Source: Galaxea fascicularis (lineage: Eukaryota; Cnidaria; Anthozoa; Scleractinia; Euphylliidae). From it: a stretch of 64,000 bases of DNA. The translations under genes and the position numbers were made by a program. This document shows positions 53,485 through 64,000 of the stretch, one piece after another. Every line of letters starts with the position of its first letter. Positions within the stretch are counted from its first letter, which is position 1. The notes beneath the pieces are model-generated. The model searched no databases, was not told the origin of the DNA, and worked only from the letters and a program-made list of their open reading frames with translations. The stretch is taken from NCBI GenBank assembly GCA_948470475.1, contig OX419342.1, positions 707,701-771,700 on the forward strand. The letters are read 5' to 3'.

Positions 53485-56400
53485 GTGTGTTCTTGTTTTT
53501 GTGGTTGAGGGCGTATTTTGTAGAGAGATGTAGAGATATTTGAACTTAGCTAAATGACGGGAAAGTGTGCAGAAATCGCGGTTTGAACCTGAAAACCATC
53601 GGCTTGTTTTTCGTTAAATGAATGTAATTCGAATTTATGTGAGCCATCATGAATCATTTATTGCATTTAGCAATACAACGTAAACCATGGCGTTCGACAT
53701 TTCCCTGATCACATGCAGCTGCCTGTTGAATCATACCTTCGTTTTGCTGGGCTGAGAGTCTCACAAGACTTTTCCGCATCTTTCATAATCCTCCTTTTTT
53801 AATACAACAAACGCACTCCGGAATAGTTAACGTTTAAGTCAAATCAAATTAGTGCTATCTCAAGAATTCTTAAAAAATGAAACGTTCTCTGATAATTTGC
53901 AATCAAGAAAATGACATGAAAAACATCGAGAGGAATTCCTTTAGAAAACTGCTCAGATTTGAATAAGTTAGAAATCCACGTTGCAGGGTAACGTAACTTG
54001 CACTAAGTCACCAGGATTATCTGTTCTTGGTCTTTTTCAGTTTTCTGAAAATTCTCTAATCTTCTTCTTCGTTCTCCTTTTTTTTTTTTGCGGCAGTCAA
54101 ACGAGTGAATTAAGTGTTGCAGTTATAGCCACGATTTTAAAGAGACGCTTATTCGATTAGTTATTTGGGAAGAAACGAATTTGTCGTGTGGGTTTCAAAA
54201 CTTGTCCTTTATATTTTCCTCCATGCAGCTTTCACGGTAATAAATGTTTTTCCACGCAGAGGCTGCGTTCCTGTTCAGGCGTTTTCTGTTGTCTTTGGTT
54301 AGTAGTATCACGACAATTCTATATGAGTGTACTGAAGAACCTTATTCTTTAGATGTTAGAGCCGTTCATGTCAACCAAATATGACAAAAAGCAAGCTGGA
54401 ATTATGCCAGTTAAATTGCTCACATCCAAGTCGTTACCACAAAACTGAAGTTTTGGCCGCGCTGTATGTAGCAGTTTGTGTTACGTCTCGTTGACTACTT
54501 GCTCGTGGATCTAGCACCATCTGCCCACAGGCCGGACGCTCGTCATAAAACATAGGCGGCTCCGGTTTTACGCATTGCACGGGGTAAATCTAGTGCAAAG
54601 TGCATCAAATTAGTTTCTTTCAAACTGTAAATCTGTAAAAACTGTAAATTCCGTTGGGGCGTTTTGCTCGTAAAAACAAGCTTTTGCATTTATTAAAAAT
54701 TTCTTCTTGACACATCGCAGCTGCTTGTGATTTGCATTCGTACAAACCGAAACCTTTGAAAAGAAGTGATACCGTACAAAGAATAATGTCATTATTTTAA
54801 GTGGTGACTTTTCTTTTATTATGACATGAAATATACAAATAAACTAACTGCACAAAAAGAGTGTTCACCAAAGTTGCAAGTAAGCTATGTTTCAACGGAG
54901 TTCGTTCATTTTAAACCTCAGTGGGGTGTGCGGGTAAGAATTTTGCGTCGTTAAGTTTTGTCGTCTGTTCTGGGCAGATCGAAGAAGTGTAAAAGTGTTG
55001 CCCGGCACTTGACAATGTAATCAATGTTTGAATGACAAAATTTACTGCACTTTACGTGAAATAAATAGTTTATGGAATGGCAATGTCGCTCTTTTTAACC
55101 CTTGTACTTACAAAGTTTGTTAGGATAACTAGCCTCATGTTTCTTTGGAGCAAATTTTCTTGTAACTGTACCACGTGCGGTAGTTTTGAGACATGAGCGA
55201 CCTCATAGGCAACTCACTTTACTGGGTTTCTTTCTCAAGAATGAAATTGCACATTGAAAATATTGACCACCTGTATAGCAAGTTAGCAAAGGAAGATCTT
55301 TGAGTTTTTTTGTGAATAATCACTGAAGTGTCGCGTGTGTGTTGGACAAAAGATGCTCCAATTCAGTAATCTTATTTTTGTAATCTCTATCATGGTAGCA
55401 AGTGATCCGATGTAGTACATTACTTAATTTACAACGCCCTTAATTTATGAAATTTCTCCGGTCGGGTTGTAATTTAAAGCCGACGTTTTCCGACAAATCA
55501 GGAATACTGTATATATTTTTTTAAAAGGATGTCAATTGGTTTGTTAGCCGCATGGCGATAATTTCAGGCGCCATTTCTTTGCCAAGAATTAAGTCTTTCA
55601 TTGGAAGAACAAGAGTTTGATTGGCGACGTTCGAAATTCCATCGTAACTGCTTGAATCGTCATGCAGGTGCAGAGCTGGGGAGGAAAATTATTTCCTCAA
55701 AATTTGGGCTCAAGCGTTTTCCTTGCTATAACATAACAGAGGATGCGAAACGGCTTTGTTACACCGACGACAGATCCGTACTTAAATTTCCATGACAGGC
55801 TCAGCCACTTTAACTGAATCAGTCTCGCTGACTGCATCAAAGATAAACTGTTTTGCATTCATTCATAAATCCACAATTGGTATCTGCGTTCATTTGAATA
55901 CGCTGAGCTTTTTTCTCCTATTTAAGGTGTTGTATACGGAAGCAATGTGTCATTTGTGAAAAGTGACTTTCAACCCCCATGCAGCACGAGAAAAGCAATT
56001 CTTTTTTGTTTTCTCCTTACGCGTTATTAATCGTCGAAAGACGGTGTACACGAAGCTACAACATCCGGAGCCAATGTCGCAAATAGACATTCGGCTCCAT
56101 TTGGCTTTTCTTATAGATAAAAATTTCAACAGTTTTGGACTTAAGGGTTTGTTACCTATTTTACGTATAGTATGTAAAAGAAATATTGAAGTTAACCCAG
56201 AGAAAGGAGATGACTAAAAGGCTGGTGTGCTATACACTCAATTAAAATTGACATATAGACTGAAGCAAATCTTGCATTGCAAACTAACCTAATTGAAATA
56301 AAGACCAATAAAAGCATTAAGTGCTCATGTTACCTGAGAGCTCAACAGGATAAAAAGGTGGCTTTTAGTTAGAGCACCGACACAGACAAGTCATAATTAT

Positions 56401-57668
56401 TAAACTGACTGCGCGTGGAAACACACAGCCTCTACTCACCTAAACCCTTCGCTCTGTCAGTTTCACCTGTATTCTGCGCTGGTTACAGTTAAGGTTCCCG
56501 CTGAGTTCCTTTGGGGTGAATCATCTTGTGTAAACCGTTGTCTCAAACCTTTTAACTTGGCAACCACATAATCAATAGCAGGTACGTTTGTAGATTCTGT
56601 TGACCTCCAGCTGACTTTTTCACGAAATCCTCGACGCACGAAAAGGCGCTCACTTCTTTTTTTTTATCGAAGTTTCAGAAACTTTCGTGGCGTGTGTTAT
56701 ATAGTTTTTTTTCTCTTAAATGCGTTTGAAAATTGCAGAAACAGAACAAATGGCATTTTCAGTGTGAACTATTAAAAAGTAGACGTACTTCTGAAAAGTG
56801 TTGCTCAACACATTTCAAAGAATGGTCACTCCATTCACAGAATCAAATGTTGAAACAATCCTGTACAGTGTATTAATCCTACCGACCACGGGAAAGCACT
56901 TCATCTAGTTTGAATGATGTGAAATAAAATGTTTTTGAGGGAAAGATTTGACAGGATAACATCACTAACTTTGTCTCCCTTTACTCATTAAACGGCAACC
57001 ACCTTTTCTGGAAAACAAACACCCTTAGAAACTCGGTTCTTTTGTTCGCTTATGAAGAACACCAAAATGTAGATTATCAGGCAAGAAAATACGACAAGTA
57101 GAATTATTTCTAACACGACACTCCTTACATGTTTATCTTGGCTTCTTTGTCATGTAAATTACCTGGAAGTCTGGCTCAAGGTCTGGTGGTGAATTACTTA
57201 CATTTGAATCAAAGCTCATACTGACCCTCTAAACATAAGATAATATGCTGCGATCTTAAGATGGCATTCGTGAATAATAAATAAATTCAGTTCTCTTGAA
57301 GTGCTGTGTACATGCACAGAAAAGTTTATAATGTTATTTAAACGTTTTCATGATGTTGTCTTTACTCTGTTCAAGTGTTGTTAAACTAAACATTAGCCCT
57401 TAATGCATTTATTTGCCTCTATTCACCGGTTAGTTGGACTAAGCAATTGAAATCAAAATTGTCTCGACTTATGCCAACATTGACCAAGTGTGGTGTTTTG
57501 GGGTCAAAGCGGAGTCGCATAAAACGTTCAGCGCGAGTAACTTGTTGAGCCAGTCGTTGGAATGGGGTCAATGCCCCGGGGGTCAATGAGGTGCAGATCC
57601 GAAAATTCAAAAACCTAGCATAGTCAAGTGGACTGGAGACGAGCTACGACTTGTATAATGGTTGAGTA
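53485..57668. other. Gene-poor AT-rich stretch
   Basis: No supported coding exon, RNA gene or clear fold-back element. The 64-codon frame at 55601-55795 and the 84-codon frame at 55963-56217 are not recognised and do not join to neighbours in phase. Confidence 0.4.
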
Positions 57669-57845
57669 ATAGGCCATTTCCGAGTTCATGTCTGCCTCCT
57701 CTTCAAAGCGAGTCTAAGTGTGAAGTTTTTGTTATGAAAATCAGTTTTCATTCATATGTAAAGTAGAACTAATTACCATCACAAAAACTTCGCACTTAGA
57801 CTCACTTTGAAGAGGAGGCAGACATGAACTCGGAAATCGCCTATT
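57669..57845. mobile_element. Fold-back MITE (ATTTCCGAGTTCATG family)
   Basis: taggccatttccgagttcat, gtctgcctcctcttcaaagc and gagtctaagtg at the left are repeated inverted at the right (cacttagactcactttgaag, aggaggcagacatgaactcg, gaaatcgccta). The arms are about 65-70 bp around a 40-bp AT-rich centre. Confidence 0.9.
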
Positions 57846-57860
57846 GGGTGGGTTTTTTGA

Positions 57861-57877
57861 GGGGGGGGGGGGGGGGG
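57861..57877. repeat. Poly(G) run
   Basis: A run of 17 G directly after the 57.7-kb MITE. Confidence 0.9.
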
Positions 57878-58028
57878 CCCTAGTCGGTACAGTTAGTATG
57901 CGCGCTGTGATTGGTCAATTTTGCGGGCCTTACTTTACTGTACGGCCCGCTAAATTTGAAAGTTCCCTTTCCCGCGCGCCCGATTAACCTCAACGATATA
58001 ATAAACATCTTAATAACTCCGTTTTCTC

Positions 58029-58139
58029 GGTCCGTACTGTAAGTTATGGATCCTCGTTTTCTCCCGTTGATTTATTGCCCGCGCGCTTTGGCCATAAGTG
58101 AACGGGAAAAAACTCGGTCCGTAACTTACAGTACGGACC
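58029..58139. mobile_element. Fold-back element with GGTCCGTACTGTAAGTTA arms
   Basis: ggtccgtactgtaagttatg and ggtccgtaacttacagtacggacc are inverted, and ttttctcccgtt pairs with aacgggaaaa inside. A related word, tactgtacggcccgc, occurs just to the left at about 57936, so two related elements may abut. Confidence 0.75.
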
Positions 58140-59287
58140 TCAAACTGGGTTAGTAAGAGGTATGTACAAGTCAGTTTTGGTAATATGTATTTCCTTTGCC
58201 AATCTTTTATCCTTTATTGACAAAGTACCGTTTGTTGGTAGTCCCGTACTTTCGGCGTCGATTGTTTCTGCAAGTTAAATCCCACCTAAGTTCGCTGACT
58301 AAATTCGCTAAATTTGCTAACTGAAGAAATGAAAAAATCTTATTTATCTGAATCCCTAGATTGTTTCCAGAGAGATTAACAGTCCTTTGTTGTACTGTAG
58401 AAGTTACTATGTTCTCACCATTTATCATTTATTAAAGTTAAAGTTAAAGTTGTATACCCGGGTTGTTAATTACGTAAAAGAGCAAACTATTTTTCATTTA
58501 CTGGACCCTAATGGCGGTCGAAGTATGACTTCAAAAATGCTGGAGACTCAGAAGTTTTATTTGTTTCTGTGTTGGTATTAACAGCTCATGACAAGAGGAT
58601 CACTCTGTTGATCACGTGCTCTCTTCTGTGTGTTAGTCGGTTGGGTGGCTGCTTTCAAATATCCTCGGCGCTCCTACATTAGGTTAATTGAGGTTGGTAG
58701 GTCAATTACTTCACTGTTTAAGCACGTTTTGTATAGTTTCTTGTTGGGTTTTGAAATCGTAAACACGAGATCCAAATATGCCATAATCAGGGTTTCAAAA
58801 TTTCTTTCATCAAGGCGCTTGCGTTTTTTAAGGTTGCCTCAATCAAAGTGGCGTTATCTTCAACCTAGATAGGGCGTCTCTTTTCCGGTAACCACACCCT
58901 CGTAAGTACTAGAATTTACCTGACGTTTGATATTACGGGTTCATTATCGAAACCAGGCAACTGCCGTTTGAGGCAAATTGGTGTCCGTAACATAAAGAGT
59001 CCGAAATTTTAAGTTCGGTCCGCAATAACTACACATTTGTAAGGTGGAAGTTCAAACGTTTGTTTTTGTATAAATGCCGAGTTTGCAACTCACGTGTTGA
59101 GTCTTCAGTAAGTCAGATTTATGATGATTGCCATCTTAGGTATTTTGATTAAACGTTCGAATGTAGATACTGAGAAATCAGATATTCTTTTTTTGGATTG
59201 CTGTACTTTCTTTTAAATATTTGTATATCAACCCCAAAAGTGGATATTTTGTATCTCAACAAAGCTACTTTGATTAAAAAGGTACAA
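58140..59287. other. No supported feature
   Basis: AT-rich DNA without a recognisable exon; the short frames at 58207-58872 have no domain or splice support. Confidence 0.4.
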
Positions 59288-59499
59288 TCAACCGTTTGCC
59301 GTAAACGCGGTACTTAATCGATCGATAAACGCAATAAGCGAATCTTGACTGGCTATAGGGAACTGACGGTAGGGAACACGGTCTCGAAGGTTACTGTTGC
59401 CTGCTGCCCCCATCAGGGCTTGAATGAACCTGGCACAAAACCAGGCGGTCGGGTCTTCAAGAAATGATAACATTTCGAACTGAAATGTATTTTGTCTTT
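59288..59499 (-). other. Possible coding exon ending in a stop, unidentified
   Basis: On the minus strand a tacatttcag acceptor-like site precedes an open segment of about 70 codons reading FEMLSFLEDPTAWFCARFIQ, then ALMGAAG and SLIAFIDRLSTAF, then a stop. The mix of residues looks protein-like rather than random, but no family is recognised and no partner exon was found to the right. It could be a terminal exon or a transposon relic. Confidence 0.25.
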
Positions 59500-59941
59500 T
59501 CAGGGTATTCTTCGACAAAGATTCAATTTTTTGTTTTAATTCTCAAAGTTATGGATTGTTCTGGATGAAATTCCGTCAACACTTAACGTAAACCGGACAC
59601 AGTACAATATTTGAAAACGAGCCTAAGTTCGCTTGTAAACCAATATACGTATTAATAATTCATGTTAGACACGGACCTTTTCAAATAAACAAATGTCACA
59701 AATGCAGTGCCCTGGAGTGCAAAACAAAAACGTGAGTCCTGAGAATTTGGCGTTAAATCAAACAATATCCCTTAGTTGATTTTTTTCTTTATTCTCATCA
59801 GTTGTCTGTGCAAGGAAAAACTACATATTGGTCCCTCGGTGTGTAAGTGAAAGGGTTAATTAACGAAACAAAGGACTTCTGATATTAACATGGCAAGATT
59901 CCAATTTTGCAATAGACACACAGAGAATACTGAGCATTATT

Positions 59942-60180
59942 GTCCCCAGAGGCCGCGATTCTCTCGGTCAGCACCAAGAATAACGACCTCTGGGCAATTC
60001 CGAAATATGCGCGATCTCAGTAAAGGTGCATTTTTGTAACCGTTGGCAACCACTATTGTTTCAAACTTCTGAGTTTGCGTAGAAGAGTCGGAAGTCTGTG
60101 ATTCACGGACTTCCTGTTTTGGAACCAGCCAGAAGTCGTTATTCTTGGTGCTGACCAAAAGAATCGCGGGGTCTGGGGAC
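59942..60180. mobile_element. Fold-back MITE with GTCCCCAGA ends
   Basis: gtccccagaggccgcgattc at the left pairs with gaatcgcggggtctggggac at the right, and ggtcagcaccaagaataacg pairs with cgttattcttggtgctgacc. The arms are about 55 bp and the element is 239 bp. Frames on both strands cross it and are artefacts. Confidence 0.85.
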
Positions 60181-60532
60181 GAGAATGATACGGAGTTGTT
60201 AATGATTTCCTTTGATCTTTTCTTTTACGTGTATTATCTGTCTCGACTGGGCCTTTTGATTACGATCAACCATTCTTTTTTTTCTCTTAGCTCACCGTTT
60301 TATGCTAATATTCATTTTCCTTTACATGACGCAACCATTTGAGTTCTATTTATAGACAAGACACCATCCCAGTGTACCTCCCTCCAAATCACCCTTCCTA
60401 CCCATAGCCGACAAAGTCAGAATTAGTCAGCAACCATTCCTGTGGGGAGGAGATGCCGAGTTACATTTGTCAATAACATGACACGTAGATAGTACAGGAC
60501 TACACTCTAGAACTCTGAAGCTAGCATTAGCT

Positions 60533-60796
60533 TACCGTATTTACTCGAATAAGCGCCGCGGCGCTTATTTAATTTTTCGCGCCACAAGTGCGGCGCTTAT
60601 TTAAACATTGTACCAGACAAATTTACTTTTTCTATATTTTTATTCAACGGTACACTTTCTATCCGTTCATTTTCCTATGGACTGATACTAAACTTATCGG
60701 GGGTGCGGCGCTTATTCGAGGGCGGCGCTTATTGACTTTTTTGTCCCAGATGCGGCGTTCATTCGAGGGCGGCGCTTATTCGAGTAAATACGGTAT
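60533..60796. mobile_element. MITE with TACCGTATTTACTCGAATAAG ends
   Basis: taccgtatttactcgaataa and the inverted ttattcgagtaaatacggta bound a 264-bp element. The word gcggcgcttatt, often followed by cgag, is repeated inside (near 60560, 60590, 60706, 60722, 60751, 60770), giving a strongly GC-rich motif in AT-rich DNA. Confidence 0.9.
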
Positions 60797-63700
60797 ACCT
60801 ATTGATCGACCGCTTATCCGATTTGATGGAACTGAACTGACTAGCATGGAATGGCCGTAAAATGAAGAAGAGGTCATACAGCTAGGGTCTGGGCAACAGA
60901 GCTCTTAACTCAGTTGGCGGGTGCCGTGAAATGAACCAAATTGGCCTGATTCAAACTCGGCTTGACAGTTAACTGTCGTTATAATTCAGTTGCAGTCCTT
61001 CTGTCCGCATCCATAACACTCTTTTGGGACCTGCATTTGGTAACAGAGAAAGCCTGTAACAGAGGGGGTTGTTGTTTTTGGCAATTTTCCTTCAACGCAT
61101 GCTTAAACTCGTGCTCATAATAACATGCTTCCCGCCAGTGTTACAGTACGAGTGAACTGTCTTGTAATTCAAAATGGCGTTACTGAAGCAGGATGTGTAT
61201 CACTCGGATGCAACAGTAACATTTTTCTTGCGCTGGGCAGGTGATTAGTACTCTGAGCCCTCATAAAATATTAACTCGTTTCGCAATAAACAAAAATAAA
61301 CACTTTTTTTAACTGAATGCCAAACCTCTCTCACACGGTTTATATAGACGTGTTACAATGTAGCAAGGATCGATTTTCACCGAAGATTGGAATATTCCCT
61401 CCTAAAGTTTACCGGTGAGAATGCTGCTTATTTCCAATTAATTTCGTGTTTTCATAGCCGGTTGTTGTTATTTCGACGCAAAGAAAGCTTCCTTTCACCT
61501 TATCTGCGAAAACGTTTCTTTTTTCATGACAACAACTGTGGTCGGTTGGACTTTTTCTCAAGGTTATAACGCCACGATTTGTTACACTTGCGCTTGTGTT
61601 TTATTACACGCCTTACCAGCTGAGATGGCAGTCAGTCTTTACCTTGAAACGTGGACCATTTGCCCATTTCATTGATTTCCTTCAAATTACACAACTTTGG
61701 CACAATGAGATTGTGAATGGTGTAGCAAGGTTTTATTTTGTATTTTGTGTAGTGGTTTGTGTTTATTGTTTGGTTGTCGTTCCCCTCACGTGATAAGCCT
61801 GTCGTTATACTCTTGTCGTCGTCTTCATTTTTAAGTTCTGTTTGGGATTCTCTTTCTGTTTCTGCAGTTGAACCGATATCGTCGTCGCAAAGATGCTTCC
61901 ACGATGTCTGTGGGTGAACATGACATTTGTTTTGGTTAGCAGAATTTGGATGTTGGCTGGTGAGTGTATTGTCTTTTTGATGTAACAGCAACTGTGAAAG
62001 GGACAAATGTCTTTCGTTCCTTTAGTATCAAGCAATTTGTCACAGAAAACAACAAAACCAGTAGTATTCTTTTCAGTGCGATCCCTCTAACCTCTGGTTA
62101 TGTTGTTCTATGAGATTTACCGACAAGTGTTCGCTTGGACTGCTGGTTCAGTTACTGTTGTCTATCTTTTTATTGAACGGTATATTCATATGTTTTCCTG
62201 TTCTTGCGTAACGTTAGCTCTGCACAAACACATTCCATAGTCTCGTCACTGGAAGGAAAAATACTGAAGAAGTAAAAGTAAATAATGAGATGTTATTAGA
62301 ACATTGCTGATGGCATATAGTGTGATGGTTAAAGTTGTGCCACCAACTTATCGTGTTACGTGACTAAACTAGAGCTTGCATGTGGACCTGTTTTAATTTC
62401 ATTCCGACCTTGAAACGTCTTGGCTCTATTTTGCAAGCTCGGATTATTATTTTTATCCAAAACCTTTATTTTTTAATTACAATGGAAATTCCAATACCCG
62501 TGATCGACCAAAAAAAGGCGTAAGTGTTTCTGTTTTTTACTAAATACATAGCTGCTAACATTATAGTAGTAACATTCGTTTTATCACTGTAAACACATCT
62601 TTTATTGTTTTTATAATTCGTGTCTTTGGCATACAATGCAGTGGATTCCTTTGAGGTGATATATATTTGATGTTTACCAAATGCCAGGCTGGGTTGTGAG
62701 CTTAGAAGGAGCAAAACACCTCGTGGCGAAACAAGACAGGGAAGCTTTAGATCCGGGTGGCTGTAAAGAATAATAACACGTGCTATGTTACTAATCGGTT
62801 TGTTTGGCGTCGGGTACCGAAGACAAAAATGTCCCTTAAACAGTTAAATGACGAAGCCTATAGTGCGGTCTTAACAACAGATGTTAGAACTTTGCGTTTA
62901 ATGTCAATACGTGATATTAGCTGTTGTGAGAGCTCGATAAATGTTTTCCTAACTCTGAAAGCCTTTGTCGTCAGATTTCAAAGAAGCCGGTAAATTATTT
63001 AGGCAAGAATGTCACAAACAGGATGAGCGGATGTACCATAGCAACCTAAATCAAGCCAAACATCTCTGCAGTTTTGAATTTCGCTTCCATGTTTCTCAAT
63101 AAACGACCGATTTAATAATTGAAGGCTGAGTGGCTTGAAAGACTCGGCCATTAAACTAATTATCAACTTTTCAATACAAATTAACGCAATTTAACACTAA
63201 AAAATTCATTAATTATGCAGCCGTGACTTCACCCTGGGTTATTCACCTTGGGATATTCTGTAGCCCATGAAACACTGACCCAAAGGCTGTGTGCCAATGT
63301 TAAATTATACAATTTGATAAATGGTCAGTAAGTAATTTGTTTCCGTCATTGTCTGGAAGACAAATTTATGTGCTTGTCACGACAATGACAAACGACTGAT
63401 ACAAATTTCCGAGTAATATAAAAAGGCTATATATCTTTTTTGACAGAATCTCTTCAAACTGTTTAGAAATCCTTCCAGTCCGTCACTGATCAAAATAAAG
63501 TTTGTCCGGCGGAGCAAATGTTTAGTTACTGGCGGGTAAACAGGTCACTGTACCTAAATTATGCTTCTGAACTGTTAAACATGTGTCCGTTGCGCTCTTG
63601 CAATTAAAACTGGCACTGAGTTTTCTAAGGCTCTTCAAACCCGTGGGTTTTGTCTACATTCTTTTTCATGAGAACCTCTAATTTCGGAACTGAGGATGAA

Positions 63701-63974
63701 TGCTCTTATTTCGGTCGGTTGTAAGATGCTAAAAATGTCTTTAAATCAGAGGAAAAAACAAAAAATATGAAGCAGTTTATTTACTCAGGACTGTGTTTCG
63801 GCACTGAGACTAAATACTGTCTTCTTCTGTTACAGATGGTAAGGATGGAAATAGACTGTGGCTGCATTTTGAAAAATTTAGCCTAAATTTTTCAAATTCT
63901 CGAACGTCGTCTTGAAGCCATGGCCAAAAATGTGCTTTGGGTGACTTTTCCTGGAAAAAATCGATTGATATAGG
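60797..63974. other. Region without a supported gene
   Basis: The minus-strand frame at 61632-62006 has an acidic, polar stretch (ETERESQTELKNEDDD) that could be coding, but it has no recognised domain or splice partner. A good acceptor (tttctgtttctgcag) occurs on the plus strand at about 61867 and another (cttctgttacag) at about 63835; neither leads to an assignable exon. Confidence 0.4.
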
Positions 63975-63975
63975 G

Positions 63976-64000
63976 AGGCAGGGTGGCCGAGTGGTTAGGC
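63976..64000 (+). tRNA. 5' end of a tRNA-like sequence (tRNA or tRNA-derived SINE), cut by the window
   Basis: The final bases ggcagggtggccgagtggtt then aggc match the start of a tRNA: a 7-nt acceptor strand, then a perfect A-box consensus (tggccgagtgg). This form is typical of Ser/Leu tRNAs and of SINEs derived from them. The anticodon and B box lie outside the window, so gene and SINE cannot be told apart. Confidence 0.5.

Noticed and set aside
55563..55795. Candidate exon containing a 64-codon frame (EEQEFDWRRSKFHRN...)
   Set aside because: When joined in the phase required by upstream exons it hits a stop; no domain is recognised.
59937..60158. 73-codon minus-strand frame
   Set aside because: It lies almost wholly inside the inverted-repeat element at 59942-60180.

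Overview
This is nuclear DNA from an animal, most likely an anthozoan cnidarian such as a stony coral or sea anemone. The genes are split by short introns with animal-type splice signals, the base composition is AT-rich, and the protein families are metazoan (TRAF, pecanex-4, FAM177, Notch-like EGF arrays, iRhom-type rhomboid). Many small fold-back (MITE-like) elements fill introns and intergenic DNA, and several look like repeats common in coral genomes. The species assignment is inference. There is no operon, CRISPR array or prokaryotic feature.

Layout. (1) 1.8-13.3 kb: two TRAF paralogues lie head to head. TRAF-A (minus, 7379 to 1793) has RING, TRAF zinc fingers and a coiled coil, then a C-terminal membrane anchor where a MATH domain would be expected. 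TRAF-B (plus, 9368 to 13298) has RING, zinc fingers, coiled coil and MATH. Their exon lengths and phases match almost exactly. (2) 14.7-21.0 kb, minus: a complete seven-exon pecanex-like protein 4 (PCNX4). (3) 24.4-27.4 kb, minus: a four-exon FAM177-family gene. (4) 29.1-35.8 kb, minus: a single-pass membrane receptor with about 27 complete Notch-like EGF repeats and a short tail with an NPIY motif; its signal-peptide exon was not found. (5) 38.6-44.9 kb, plus: an iRhom-architecture rhomboid that keeps a full set of rhomboid protease residues (Asn303, Ser351, His403 in my numbering). It is divergently placed to the EGF receptor. (6) 46.6-64 kb: gene-poor. Two or three phase-compatible plus-strand exons near 46.7, 47.6 and 49.8 kb look like the 5' end of an unidentified long-intron gene. 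A Penelope-like GIY-YIG fragment at 48.4 kb is interrupted by a MITE, several other fold-back elements follow, and the window ends inside a tRNA-like sequence.

Functional reading (inference): the window mixes immune/TNF-type signalling adaptors (the TRAF pair) with cell-surface EGF/rhomboid biology. Exon boundaries were derived by hand from splice sites, reading phase and similarity to remembered family features. All internal phases agree for the five main genes, but no transcript evidence was available.
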